NCBI RefSeq assembly: GCF_000315915.1 | Contig: NC_020187.1 | Location: 434,001 to 498,000 of the forward strand | Length of the DNA stretch: 64,000 nucleotides | Reading direction: 5' to 3' | Origin: Henningerozyma blattae CBS 6284 | Taxonomy: Eukaryota; Ascomycota; Saccharomycetes; Saccharomycetales; Saccharomycetaceae | Part shown: positions 49,226 to 58,445 of the stretch, one piece after another | Layout of the letters: the number at the start of each line of letters is the position of its first letter | Numbering within the stretch: position 1 is the stretch's first letter | Position numbers and translations under genes: made by a program | The notes under the pieces: model-generated | The model's input: the letters and a program-made list of their open reading frames with translations, nothing else | Told to the model about the DNA's origin: nothing | Database searches by the model: none

Positions 49226-50275
49226 ATGAGTAATAATGACCCTTTGTTAGCAAACTTGAATGCATTCAAAAGTAAAGTCAAATCTGCCCCAATAATACCT
49301 TTGAAAAGATCTAATTCAAATTTAAATAGTACATCTTCCTCAGCTAATACAAGTCCCAAGAAAAATAAAAAAGTTTCAAATCCAAATTCTAATAAAAGTA
49401 GTCCCTCAAAGAAAAAACAAAAATCAAATAATATAAATTCTACTTCTAAAAATAATTTAGATCAATCATTAGAAAATGATAGTCAATCCAAGATTAAAAC
49501 TGAAAATGGGATCAATGAAGATGAAGATGAAGAGGAAGAAGAAGAAGAAGAGGAAGATGAAGAAGACGACGATGATGAATCCATTAAAAAAGTTAGACCA
49601 GGCTCTATTGCTGCTCAAGCTTTACAAATAGGACAAAATAATATTTCCAAGAGTCATGATTCATCTAAATTATTATGGGCTACGGAATATATTCAGAAGA
49701 AAGGGAAACCTGTTCTTCTAAATGAATTAACTGATTATATTTCAATTAAAAAAGATGATAAAATTATTGATTTATTAAAAAAATTGGAAAAAATTCATTT
49801 TGATCCCAAAAAAAATTCTTTTAAATATATTTCTACATATGATGTTCATTCACCACAAGAATTATTAAATCTACTAAGAAAACAAGTCACTTTTAAAGGT
49901 ATATCATGTAAAGAATTAAAAGATGGTTGGCCACAATGTGATGAAACAATTAATAGTTTAGAAGAGGATTCTAAAATCCTGGTTTTAAGAACCAAAAAAG
50001 ATAAAACGCCAAGATATGTTTGGTATAATAATGGTGGGGATTTACATAGAATTGATGAGGATTTCATCAATATGTGGGAGAATGTTCAACTACCACAATT
50101 TGCAGAACTACCAAGAAAATTACAAGAATTAGGTTTGAAACCTGCATCTGTTGATCCTGCCACAATTAAGAGATCTACAAAGACAGTTGAAGTTAAGAAG
50201 AAGAAACAAAGAAGAGGTAAGATTACAAATACTCATATGACTGGTATATTAAAAGATTATTCAAATCGTGTATAA
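49226..50275 (+). CDS. TFA2: Tfa2, TFIIE small (beta) subunit
   Basis: This 349-residue protein (328 in S. cerevisiae) has the conserved N-terminus DPLLANLNAFKSKVKSAP and a Ser/Lys-rich tract. An acidic run of about 20 Glu/Asp follows (residues 97-118). The tandem winged-helix core begins at KVRPGSIAAQALQ and includes DSSKLLWATEYIQKKGKPVLL, YDVHSPQELLNLLRKQVTFKG and WPQCDETINSLEEDSKILVLR. The basic C-terminus ends KITNTHMTGILKDYS. TFIIE recruits and stimulates TFIIH at RNA polymerase II promoters. Together with TFB3 in this window it belongs to the same pre-initiation machinery. It is convergent with LAS1, as YKR062W-YKR063C. Confidence 0.96.
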   Translation: MSNNDPLLANLNAFKSKVKSAPIIPLKRSNSNLNSTSSSANTSPKKNKKVSNPNSNKSSPSKKKQKSNNINSTSKNNLDQSLENDSQSKIKTENGINEDEDEEEEEEEEEDEEDDDDESIKKVRPGSIAAQALQIGQNNISKSHDSSKLLWATEYIQKKGKPVLLNELTDYISIKKDDKIIDLLKKLEKIHFDPKKNSFKYISTYDVHSPQELLNLLRKQVTFKGISCKELKDGWPQCDETINSLEEDSKILVLRTKKDKTPRYVWYNNGGDLHRIDEDFINMWENVQLPQFAELPRKLQELGLKPASVDPATIKRSTKTVEVKKKKQRRGKITNTHMTGILKDYSNRV

Positions 50276-50512
50276 TCTCTAGTCAACCAATGCACATTTA
50301 CTCATTTTTTACAAATAAAAAATACAAAAAATAATAAATCACAAATTATATATACCTTAATTAATTAATCCATAGATTTCTTCATATATATTCTATAATA
50401 GATAAGGGAATAATATAATATAAATCATTTTAGGATAACCTAATGAAAAAATAAATAAAAAGTAAACTGGAATCAATGTGTAGAATAGTTCAGACATCCC
50501 GCTTTTCCTTGT

Positions 50513-50618
50513 AAACCCTAATTTTTTTCAACATTTCAAAACCCTGATTAGAAATTTTTTCTTTAGAAAAAGAAAAAAATGAAAAATTTTAATTTTCAAA
50601 ATCCGGGACATATAAAAG
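50513..50618 (+). promoter_or_regulatory. Candidate small-RNA promoter: Tbf1-like site, A/T tracts and TATA box
   Basis: AAACCCTAA (50513-50521, Tbf1 consensus) is followed by a T run, a second near-match AAACCCTGA (50539-50547) and TATAAAAG at 50611-50618. The TATA lies 336 bp past the TFA2 stop and points into the TFA2/LAS1 gap. Tbf1 site, poly(dA:dT) and TATA is the layout known for S. cerevisiae snoRNA promoters. Confidence 0.5.
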
Positions 50619-50639
50619 GAGTTGATATTCCAATATTAA

Positions 50640-51090
50640 TAATTTCTTCTCAGATATAGAGTAACAATCCAGTATCAATGAATCCAATAGAAAATAGATC
50701 AATAACAATTTCAGACTGTATTATTAATTGTTCAAGGATGAACAACTTCATTGAATGAATATTTGAATTCCAGAATAAAGAAATTTTATAATACATAATA
50801 TTTGGCCAGGATGATAACGATGATCTTCTTTCCCAGTCCGATTCGACCATGACGATATGGGTGCTATCACGTCTGTTTTTTAAGCAGACTTTTCTTGCCA
50901 GTGCATTAGATTGCACATTCAACAAGTATCTGAGCCTTTTTTTGAATTCAATTTTTATTTTCTAATGAAGTTTGATACAATGATTATTTTTTTGTTCACG
51001 ATGATGAAAAAATGTACCAACATTCGCAGTTTCCACGGTAGCAATACGCTTAGAACCCATCTTACAGTATTGCCGGTGACCGCTCTATTT
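50640..51090 (+). ncRNA. Candidate small non-coding RNA (snoRNA-like), boundaries unknown
   Basis: The span lies downstream of the TATA box and has no coding frame of note. It contains GATGATAACGATGATC (50813-50826, box C-like), hairpins GTCTG/CAGAC (50871-50889) and GTGCA/TGCAC (50900-50915, followed by ACA), a CTGA at 50931-50934 before a T run, and a longer hairpin at 51036-51082. I cannot tell C/D from H/ACA type or name the guide target. It could also be several elements or none. Confidence 0.3.
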
Positions 51091-51184
51091 TAGAGACCTT
51101 CCATGGATGTCTGAGTGATCAAAAGAGAAATATTATTTGTATAAAAATCTTGTTTTGTATCTTGTATTATTAAATCTATAAAAT

Positions 51185-52696
51185 CTATAAAGTACCGAAA
51201 GGTTTAGGAGTCCAATTCTTATGTAATTCCCAAATTACTTGAGAATTTTCTTTTGTATGTCTGTTAAGCATTCTTTTTTTAAGATTAGCTAGATCGTCTA
51301 ATATATTAGTGATATTTTTATCCTTTGGAAGTTCCTTATTGTTTGAAGCTTCTTTATTAGTGGAAAGTGGTTTAAGTTGTGGATCAATTGAAATCAAATC
51401 ATACATTCTAAATTCACCATCATTATAAACATTGGAATAATTTTTAACATAATTTTGTAATTCAATTTGTAATTCTTGATCAGTTAATTTTAAATTTTGC
51501 TTTTGCTTTTTCTTTTTTTTGGAATTATTTAATGATTCAATTTCAATTAATTTAATTAATTTAGCACTGATCCATATACTTAGATAAGAAGAATTCTTAA
51601 TTAATAATTGATTCCAATTTTCCCATTCCATTTGCAGAAGTTTAATATTAATTTTGGATAATTGTTTTTTCAATAATTTTGATTTTAAAATTTGCCAATT
51701 GGGGAATTTTTTTTTCAAAAGTTTAATTTGATCAATCAAGACTTGATTTTCCATTTGTAAAATTTCATCTGAATCACTAGTATTTAATAGATGAATATTT
51801 TTAAAACAATTTAATAACCAAGAAATAAATTCGAAATCAAAATTATTTAATTTCATCATAAAGATTTGGAAAATTAAAGGATCATAATTATAGATACATC
51901 TTTCAATGAATAAATTTTTATCTTGACAAAATTTCCAAATTTTTTCAATTTGTTCAATTAAATTGGTAATAACCTCATAAGGTGATAATTCAATTTCATC
52001 ATGTTTTCTTTTTGAACCTGTGGTATTTTTTTGGATTTCAAAATTTGTACTTGAAATAATATTAGTTTTTTTATTATTTTCCCAAATCCAAGAATTTTCT
52101 AGTAATAAAAATTTTTCATTTAACCATGATTGTAAAACTTTATCTAATTTTTCAATCTTCAATAATCTTTCATGATCTATTTGCAAATCGACATCTTCAT
52201 CATCTTGTAATTGATCATCATTCCAATAATGATCCCATAACCAATTCAATACATCTTTAGAGGCTAATCGTAACATATCTAATGAAGGTAAATCTCTTTC
52301 ATGAGTACCTGAATGTCTTAAATCCACAAACCATGATGCTAACCCGATATTTTTAGCCAAAGTATGTAATGGGATAGCAAATTGAGATTGTTGTGTGGGA
52401 TCTAATAGCCCATTGACAAATCTAATAAGAACCATTGTATAGGATAATCTAATAGATAGAGTGTCTTGCAGATTCGATTGATCTTGTAATATGATATTTG
52501 TTAATTGAGCAGTGGAATCGATGACATGTGGTAAATATTGAGAACCTTTAATATGATAACTTTTCACTTTTGCAATAGCTCTTAAACGAGATGAATCATC
52601 GGTTGAGTTAAATTTTTCAGGATAAAACCATTTTTTCAAATCATCCAATTCTTTTACATTTTTCCAGGGGACGATTCTTATATAAGGAATGACCAT
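51185..52696 (-). CDS. LAS1: Las1, HEPN endonuclease for rRNA ITS2 processing
   Basis: The start is the ATG read leftward from 52696 (MVIPYIRIVPWKN), matching the short family N-terminus and giving 503 residues (502 in S. cerevisiae). The frame is open 25 codons upstream as Lys/Asn repeats but without an ATG. The N-terminal HEPN domain contains SYHIKGSQYLPHVIDSTAQL, VNGLLDPTQQSQFAIPLHTLA and the catalytic RHxxxH motif in VDLRHSGTHERDLPS. The C-terminus ends NWTPKPFGTL, as in the family. Las1 with Grc3 cleaves ITS2 at site C2 during 60S ribosome maturation in the nucleolus. Confidence 0.95.
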   Translation of the reverse strand: MVIPYIRIVPWKNVKELDDLKKWFYPEKFNSTDDSSRLRAIAKVKSYHIKGSQYLPHVIDSTAQLTNIILQDQSNLQDTLSIRLSYTMVLIRFVNGLLDPTQQSQFAIPLHTLAKNIGLASWFVDLRHSGTHERDLPSLDMLRLASKDVLNWLWDHYWNDDQLQDDEDVDLQIDHERLLKIEKLDKVLQSWLNEKFLLLENSWIWENNKKTNIISSTNFEIQKNTTGSKRKHDEIELSPYEVITNLIEQIEKIWKFCQDKNLFIERCIYNYDPLIFQIFMMKLNNFDFEFISWLLNCFKNIHLLNTSDSDEILQMENQVLIDQIKLLKKKFPNWQILKSKLLKKQLSKINIKLLQMEWENWNQLLIKNSSYLSIWISAKLIKLIEIESLNNSKKKKKQKQNLKLTDQELQIELQNYVKNYSNVYNDGEFRMYDLISIDPQLKPLSTNKEASNNKELPKDKNITNILDDLANLKKRMLNRHTKENSQVIWELHKNWTPKPFGTL

Positions 52697-52965
52697 TTTT
52701 GTGATGTTTTTGTATGCGATGAGGTTTTCAATGCTTTTTTTATTTTTATTTTTATTTTTTTTTTTTGACAATAAGATTATGATTACGAATATTTTATTTT
52801 TTTAAATATTCACGGACGAAAATGAAGAATGTAATTTCTAATTTCGGAATGGTGGTATAAATCTATCTATATCCAAAATTTTGATGAGAAGAGAATAGCA
52901 GTTAAAATGCGCGCACACACACACACATACATAATAGATCACTGTGTAAGGACGATCAACTTGTA

Positions 52966-55920
52966 ATGGATACTCCAATATCATTCCCACCTATCAAACG
53001 ACGCGCCCGATTGACGGTTGTTTGTACGAATTGCAAGAAACGCAAGAGTAAATGTGATCGAGCCAAACCATGTAGTCATTGTATTCGATTAGGAATCGCC
53101 AATGAATGCACTTATTTAAATGCAGTGACACCAAGAAGAAAGCATGGTGGTAATGGTGGTGGAAATGGCAACAATAGCGGCGTGACTAATAGTAATAGTG
53201 GGATCACGTTTGGCGGAACAGAAATGAATAATTTCCTCAAGATTATACCGAAAGAAGATTGTACAATTGATAATGAAGTAGTTGGAAGTGGCGGTACATT
53301 GGATATGGGGACAATCAATGAAGAACCTTTGCCACCTACCAATTCATATATTCCCCCACCTTTAAATGAGACTCCCTTGAATGAAACTCCGATGAATGAA
53401 GTTCCAGAGGTATCATATAAGGCCACCGTTCGAAGTCCTAGTGTATTTTCCAATCATCCAATAACATTCACCCCAATGGATTGCAGCATGACGACTCTGG
53501 AAGAGAATGTTGTGACAGAGAGTGTGTTACCCACAGCGAATCATCATGAAGTCGATGAAATAATTAACTTGATCCCCAACAAGAGATACGTTACGTTCAA
53601 GAGATCTGCAATCTCACTCGTTTCATTATTTAGCGACACTGCTATTGAACAACGAGACATCTATTTGAAATGTATGATTGCATTTCGAAGCATTGCAATC
53701 AAAATGACAACAAGCAAACTTAAACCCAGTGGCTTAGAATACAACCAGAATTGTCTACCGAAATCGTTTGTTCCCTTGAGTGTGTTTGATGCCGATGGCG
53801 ATCCACTTTCACCAGAGACGTTTGTCAAACAACAGAAATCCATACATAAGAAATTATTGGATAAATTTGGAGAATATCGTAAGAATTCCAATTTCAAGAT
53901 CATAGAAGGTGTGAAATTACCTGGAGTGCATTTACCCAGCAAATATTTATTTATGAATGAGATATTGCCTATTTTCGAAAAACATGTTTATAATATGGTC
54001 CCAATTTTCAACTTGCATGCATTACGTTGGGATATTGTTAAATTCTATGAAGGATTGGAGAAAAATGGTGGCGAGATGAGCTTGAAACAATTTGATCATC
54101 TTGTGTATTGCGTGGTGTTGTTGATTTGTAAATTATCACAACTATCGATTCATTTTTGTAAAAGCAATGAAGCCAATGTCCAATCGAGAATCTTACAATT
54201 GGATTCGTCGAAATATATTGCCATTGTGAACCATTATCTCTCTGATTTGAAAATGTTACGGAAATGTACGTTGATTCAATTACAAACGATGATCCTGTTG
54301 CGATTCTATTATTGGTGTGCCCCAGAAGATGGAGACGGGGCAGAGCTTCAACAATCTCAAATCCTGATGGGGGCGATCATAGCGTCGTGCAGAGAGATTG
54401 GTGCGTCATGGGGGGTGTTGATAGACCGTGAGAATTATTATTTGAAAATACAACATCAAGTGAGACCACCGCTGAGTATAATGAACCAAGGAGATTATAT
54501 GCGGTTGTTTCAGAAAATATGGAGTTTCGTGCTATTTTGGGACCGTAAGATGTTTCTAATCAACGGACAAGAATGTGGAGTGGAGAAATCGTTTGTCTAC
54601 AACTATGAACGGTATGTTCGACAAGATGAAGAGAATAATCGGGTGTCATGGTATGAAAAAATGGTCAATATAGATTTACTGATGATGAAGATGAATGATT
54701 CGATCCATGACATGCCATCACGAGTGAATGTGAGACAAGTGCAAGGGTATTTGAAAAAACTGAATTCGCAATTCCAATTCTTGTCTATGAAATGGAACCA
54801 TGAGACACATTTGAACCTAGAGTTCCAATTGATGTTGGGATTGTTCAACGTATCGTTATTACATTGCCAAATGGTCCATTATGAGACAAGTGTCCATACC
54901 GTATGCTATTACGACTCATCACAAAAACTATGGGACGAACTTGTCTCGCTGTCATCCCTATGCTATGATTATTTCTACGGGGAAGGGAAACGCTTCCTCA
55001 ACCCGTACACCCGCTTCTACACTAACAAAATCATCGGCATAGTCTCTGATAAAGTATGTGTTCTCTTGCCCACATTCATTCTCCGATCGAATCTGATCAT
55101 GGAGCCGACGCGCCAAGAACAAGAATATTCCAGACGACAAGCAATGATCCAGTTCCTATACAACGTGTCGTCCATGTATTTCAACGAACTGGGCTCCGAC
55201 TATTACCGCTGTTTCAAGAAAATGTTTACAGCCAAGATCAGCTACAAGATCTTGAACCGGCCAAGTTCCCGCAACACATGGGCCACCATCTTGGAATTTC
55301 TTGTATATGAGATAGAGACCTCCGATGATAAAATCATATACAAGAGCGAAGGTGCTCGCTTGAGTGTGAAACTACCTGAAATAAGACAACTGGTTGAAGC
55401 AATAGCATCTCATAGAGCAAGAGGAAATGTTGCAGTCGATCCAGTATATCTATGGAAACATGAACTTGTTAAGAGGGGAGATGTATTGGATGATTGTGTC
55501 ATAGATATCCATGAACGCGAATTGCAAGAGTTATTTGCAGAACAGCCGCGCCACTTGCGGCACGGCAACATGTTTTCGCGTTTCTACGATTACACCAGTG
55601 GACAATTGGCCAAATCGATCGATGCGATCGGCGTTGCCAGCGGAACGGCGGAGACACAGACAGAGGCGCAGACGCTGCCAACGGAGTCTGAAATGCAGGG
55701 GCGATTCCAGGCAGAAGCGGAAGCGGAGGCGGGCGTGCAGGCAGACGGGCAGACAGACGGGCATACAGACGGGCATACAGGCCAGGCAGAGTCCTCTTCG
55801 CATGCTGTGCCTGGACAGGCTCAACAGGGTCAGCCTGCAAACCAACAGGCTTCTCCCTTTGACAGTCTGGAGCTGTTGCAGGATATGTTCGAGCCGTTGG
55901 ACTTTCTGTCGTTTTTCTAG
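52966..55920 (+). CDS. OAF3: Oaf3-type Zn2Cys6 transcription factor
   Basis: The protein has 984 residues. The binuclear zinc cluster is at residues 20-48 (Cys20, 23, 30, 36, 39, 48) within RLTVVCTNCKKRKSKCDRAKPC. A Gly/Asn-rich linker follows, and a fungal-specific middle homology region spans about residues 320-780 (YLFMNEILPIFEKHVYNMVPIFN, LLRFYYWCAPEDGDG). The last 100 residues are of a different style: Gln/Glu/Ala-rich with QTDGHTDGHTG repeats, encoded by noticeably GC-richer DNA. Oaf3 is a negative regulator in the oleate response of S. cerevisiae (863 residues). Position beside LAS1 (YKR063C-YKR064W) supports the name. Confidence 0.9.
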   Translation: MDTPISFPPIKRRARLTVVCTNCKKRKSKCDRAKPCSHCIRLGIANECTYLNAVTPRRKHGGNGGGNGNNSGVTNSNSGITFGGTEMNNFLKIIPKEDCTIDNEVVGSGGTLDMGTINEEPLPPTNSYIPPPLNETPLNETPMNEVPEVSYKATVRSPSVFSNHPITFTPMDCSMTTLEENVVTESVLPTANHHEVDEIINLIPNKRYVTFKRSAISLVSLFSDTAIEQRDIYLKCMIAFRSIAIKMTTSKLKPSGLEYNQNCLPKSFVPLSVFDADGDPLSPETFVKQQKSIHKKLLDKFGEYRKNSNFKIIEGVKLPGVHLPSKYLFMNEILPIFEKHVYNMVPIFNLHALRWDIVKFYEGLEKNGGEMSLKQFDHLVYCVVLLICKLSQLSIHFCKSNEANVQSRILQLDSSKYIAIVNHYLSDLKMLRKCTLIQLQTMILLRFYYWCAPEDGDGAELQQSQILMGAIIASCREIGASWGVLIDRENYYLKIQHQVRPPLSIMNQGDYMRLFQKIWSFVLFWDRKMFLINGQECGVEKSFVYNYERYVRQDEENNRVSWYEKMVNIDLLMMKMNDSIHDMPSRVNVRQVQGYLKKLNSQFQFLSMKWNHETHLNLEFQLMLGLFNVSLLHCQMVHYETSVHTVCYYDSSQKLWDELVSLSSLCYDYFYGEGKRFLNPYTRFYTNKIIGIVSDKVCVLLPTFILRSNLIMEPTRQEQEYSRRQAMIQFLYNVSSMYFNELGSDYYRCFKKMFTAKISYKILNRPSSRNTWATILEFLVYEIETSDDKIIYKSEGARLSVKLPEIRQLVEAIASHRARGNVAVDPVYLWKHELVKRGDVLDDCVIDIHERELQELFAEQPRHLRHGNMFSRFYDYTSGQLAKSIDAIGVASGTAETQTEAQTLPTESEMQGRFQAEAEAEAGVQADGQTDGHTDGHTGQAESSSHAVPGQAQQGQPANQQASPFDSLELLQDMFEPLDFLSFF

Positions 55921-55968
55921 AGGGGTGTTTCTAGAGGGGTGTTTCTAGAGGGGTGTTTCTAGAGAGGG
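55916..55968. repeat. 14-bp tandem array TCTAGAGGGGTGTT starting at the OAF3 stop
   Basis: Three near-perfect units and a partial fourth are present. The TAG stop of OAF3 (55918-55920) is part of the first unit. Confidence 0.92.
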
Positions 55969-56092
55969 CGCCTCTAGAGAGAGTCTGTCTGCAGTCTCTG
56001 CAGTCTCGGCTGTCTCCAGACCGCCCTGCCACACTCCAGATACATAGGGCTGGTGGAATTACCCCATAGGTGCTTGCGTCCGGCTCCCTCCT

Positions 56093-56103
56093 TTTTCACA
56101 TGC
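56093..56103. promoter_or_regulatory. UAS-INO (Ino2/Ino4 element) of INO1
   Basis: TTTTCACATGC is an exact match to the inositol/choline-responsive element consensus TYTTCACATGY. It lies 377 bp before the INO1 ATG, where such elements control INO1 in S. cerevisiae. Confidence 0.8.
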
Positions 56104-56278
56104 ACCGCGAGATTCCCGTGGGTTTACCAATTGGTGGGTTGGCCCAAACGCCGCTAGCCGCCCGGAGTCAAGTGGGCCAGGCTCGCCAGGCAAATGAATG
56201 CTAACTGGTTGGACCTTTGGACAGGGTGGCGGTGGCAAATCCGTTGGTAAACATCTTATTATTTGCTGTCGGTCACAG

Positions 56279-56286
56279 TATAAATA
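56279..56286 (+). promoter_or_regulatory. INO1 TATA box
   Basis: TATAAATA lies 194 bp upstream of the start codon and downstream of the UAS-INO. Confidence 0.7.
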
Positions 56287-56353
56287 CCCATACGCCGTGG
56301 ATCCGTATCGTCTTTGTTTTCCCTTGTTATTTGTCGTATTTATATCTAGCAAG

Positions 56354-56427
56354 TTCTGTTCTGTTCTGTTCTGTTCTGTTCTGTTCTGTTCTGTCCTGTC
56401 CTGTTTTGTTTTGCTTTGCTTTGCTCT
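56354..56427. repeat. TTCTG pentamer array in the INO1 leader
   Basis: About eight TTCTG units pass into TCCTG, TTTTG and CTTTG variants, ending about 50 bp before the ATG. The array is probably within the 5' UTR. Confidence 0.93.
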
Positions 56428-56479
56428 ACTCTTGCTTTAAGCTCTACAAGCCTTGCCTATACTCTCTCTCTGCCTCGTC

Positions 56480-58090
56480 ATGACCGCCCAAACTTTCGTC
56501 CCTGCTGTTAAAGTTCAAACAGATAAATGTCGTTACACTGAAGACGAATTAATCACTAAATATACTTATAAGAACGTTCTTGTTGATTCCAATCAAGCCA
56601 AGACTTCGTTCGATGTCAAGATCCAAAATGAAGATTACGAGTTCAAGACTGATTTGAAGATCCCTAAGGTGGGGGTCATGCTCGTAGGGATGGGTGGTAA
56701 CAACGGTACCACCTTCGTTGCCTCTGTTCTGGCCAACAAGAAGAAGTTGAAGTTCCGTACCAAGAACTTCAAAGGCTTGAAAGACGCCAACTATTACGGG
56801 TCTGTCACTCAAGCGTCCACTGTCAAGTTGGGTGTTGATTCCGAAACTTTGAATGATGTTTATATCCCATTCAATTCTTTGTTACCAATGGTGAATCCAA
56901 ACGACTTTGTTGTTTCTGGTTGGGATATCCAAGATTACAACTGTTACGACGCCATGGTGGAATCGCAAGTCTTGGAATACGATTTGATCCAACAGTTGAA
57001 ACCCGAAATGTCTCAAATCAAGCCTTTGAAATCCATCTATTACCCAGATTTCCTGGCCATGAACCAAATTGAAAGGGCAAACAATTGTATCAATAGAAAG
57101 GATAATTCCTCCGAGGTCATTGATATCAAGAATAAGCAAAGTGATCTTGACCATATTAGAAATGATATAAAGACTTTTAAACAAGAAAACCATCTAGACA
57201 AAGTCATTGTTCTTTGGACTGCCTCCACTGAAAGATATGCGGACATCATCGAAGGTGTTAACGACACTGCTGATAACTTGTTAAACTCCATCAAGACTTC
57301 TCATGAAGAAATTGCTCCTTCCACCATTTTCGCCGTTGCCTCGATCTTGGAAGGTGCTATTTATATCAATGGTTCTCCACAAAATACTCTTGTTCCAGGT
57401 GTAGTGGACTTATCCAAGAGAGAAAATACAATCATTGCTGGTGATGATTTCAAGACTGGTCAAACTAAATTGAAGTCTGTCTTGGCTCAATTTTTAATCG
57501 ATGCTGGTATTAAACCATTATCTGTTGCCTCCTATAACCATTTGGGTAACAACGATGGTTACAATTTAAGTGCTCCAAAACAATTTAGATCCAAAGAAAT
57601 CTCCAAATCTTCAGTCATTGATGATATGATTGAATCTAATGAAATCTTATACAATGCCAAGACTGGGGCAGAAGTAGATCATTGTATTGTTATTAAATAC
57701 ATGCCTGCTGTCGGTGACAATAAAGTTGCCATGGATGAATATTACAGTGAATTGATGCTTGGTGGTCATAATAGAATCTCTGTTCATAACGTTTGTGAAG
57801 ATTCCTTGTTGGCTACTCCAATCATGATTGATTTGATGGTTATGGTTGAATTCATTTCAAGAATTTCTTACAAGAGAGTAAATTCCAGAGATGATGAAGA
57901 ATTGGAATACAGCACCTTTAATTCCACTTTATCCTTCTTAAGTTATTGGCTAAAGGCTCCAATGGTGAAGAAGGGTTTCCAACCAATTAACGGGTTAAAC
58001 AAACAACGTTTAGCTTTAGAAAATTTCTTGAGATTATTGATTGGTCTACCACCAAACGATGAATTAAGATTTGAAGAAAGACTTTACTAG
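56480..58090 (+). CDS. INO1: Ino1, myo-inositol-1-phosphate synthase
   Basis: This 536-residue enzyme (533 in S. cerevisiae) converts glucose 6-phosphate to inositol 3-phosphate with NAD+, the first step of inositol and phosphatidylinositol synthesis. The NAD-binding glycine loop [10 protein letters not shown] is at about residues 75-84. Core motifs [33 protein letters not shown] and [32 protein letters not shown] are intact, as is the ending LRFEERLY. I start at the ATG at 56480 ([10 protein letters not shown]), which matches the family. A UAS-INO and a TATA box lie upstream. A 12-bp repeat array begins at its stop codon. Confidence 0.98.
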   Translation: MTAQTFVPAVKVQTDKCRYTEDELITKYTYKNVLVDSNQAKTSFDVKIQNEDYEFKTDLKIPKVGVMLVGMGGNNGTTFVASVLANKKKLKFRTKNFKGLKDANYYGSVTQASTVKLGVDSETLNDVYIPFNSLLPMVNPNDFVVSGWDIQDYNCYDAMVESQVLEYDLIQQLKPEMSQIKPLKSIYYPDFLAMNQIERANNCINRKDNSSEVIDIKNKQSDLDHIRNDIKTFKQENHLDKVIVLWTASTERYADIIEGVNDTADNLLNSIKTSHEEIAPSTIFAVASILEGAIYINGSPQNTLVPGVVDLSKRENTIIAGDDFKTGQTKLKSVLAQFLIDAGIKPLSVASYNHLGNNDGYNLSAPKQFRSKEISKSSVIDDMIESNEILYNAKTGAEVDHCIVIKYMPAVGDNKVAMDEYYSELMLGGHNRISVHNVCEDSLLATPIMIDLMVMVEFISRISYKRVNSRDDEELEYSTFNSTLSFLSYWLKAPMVKKGFQPINGLNKQRLALENFLRLLIGLPPNDELRFEERLY

Positions 58091-58196
58091 TGTGCTGTTC
58101 CTAGTGCTGTTCCTAGTGCTGTCCCTAGTGCTATCCCTAGTGCTATCCCTAGTGCTTCACCCAGTGCTTCACCCAGTGCTTCACCCAGTGCTGTAC
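58087..58196. repeat. 12-bp tandem array CTAGTGCTGTTC starting at the INO1 stop codon
   Basis: Nine units drift from CTAGTGCTGTTC to CTAGTGCTATCC to CCAGTGCTTCAC. The TAG stop belongs to unit one. In frame, the region after the stop encodes repeated Ala-Val/Ile/Ser-Pro-Ser and stays open to a TAA at 58220-58222. Confidence 0.93.
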
Positions 58197-58388
58197 CACC
58201 ACTGCCTTCTTTTTTTTTTTAATACTTTTCTATGTAATCTTTCTCTTTTTTTATATATATATATGTATATATATTTATATCCTTATTATCTTCTATATAA
58301 ATATTTTAAAATAAAAATATACCATTATTTCTCGGAAACACGCATCCTTCAAAAAAAGAAAAAAAAGAATTAAAATAAAATAAAATTG

Positions 58389-58419
58389 CAAATCCAAATC
58401 CAAATCCAAATCCAAATCA
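58389..58419. repeat. CAAATC hexamer array upstream of VAM6
   Basis: Five CAAATC units lie 27 bp before the VAM6 ATG. The frame is open through them (Gln-Ile repeats) into the gene, but without an ATG. Confidence 0.9.
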
Positions 58420-58445
58420 AAAAAAGGCAATGCAAAGACAAAAAA

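Noticed and set aside
50820..50880. CGATGATCTT as a U3 snoRNA box
   Set aside because: Only this decamer resembles U3; the U3 5' domain and the other boxes are missing.
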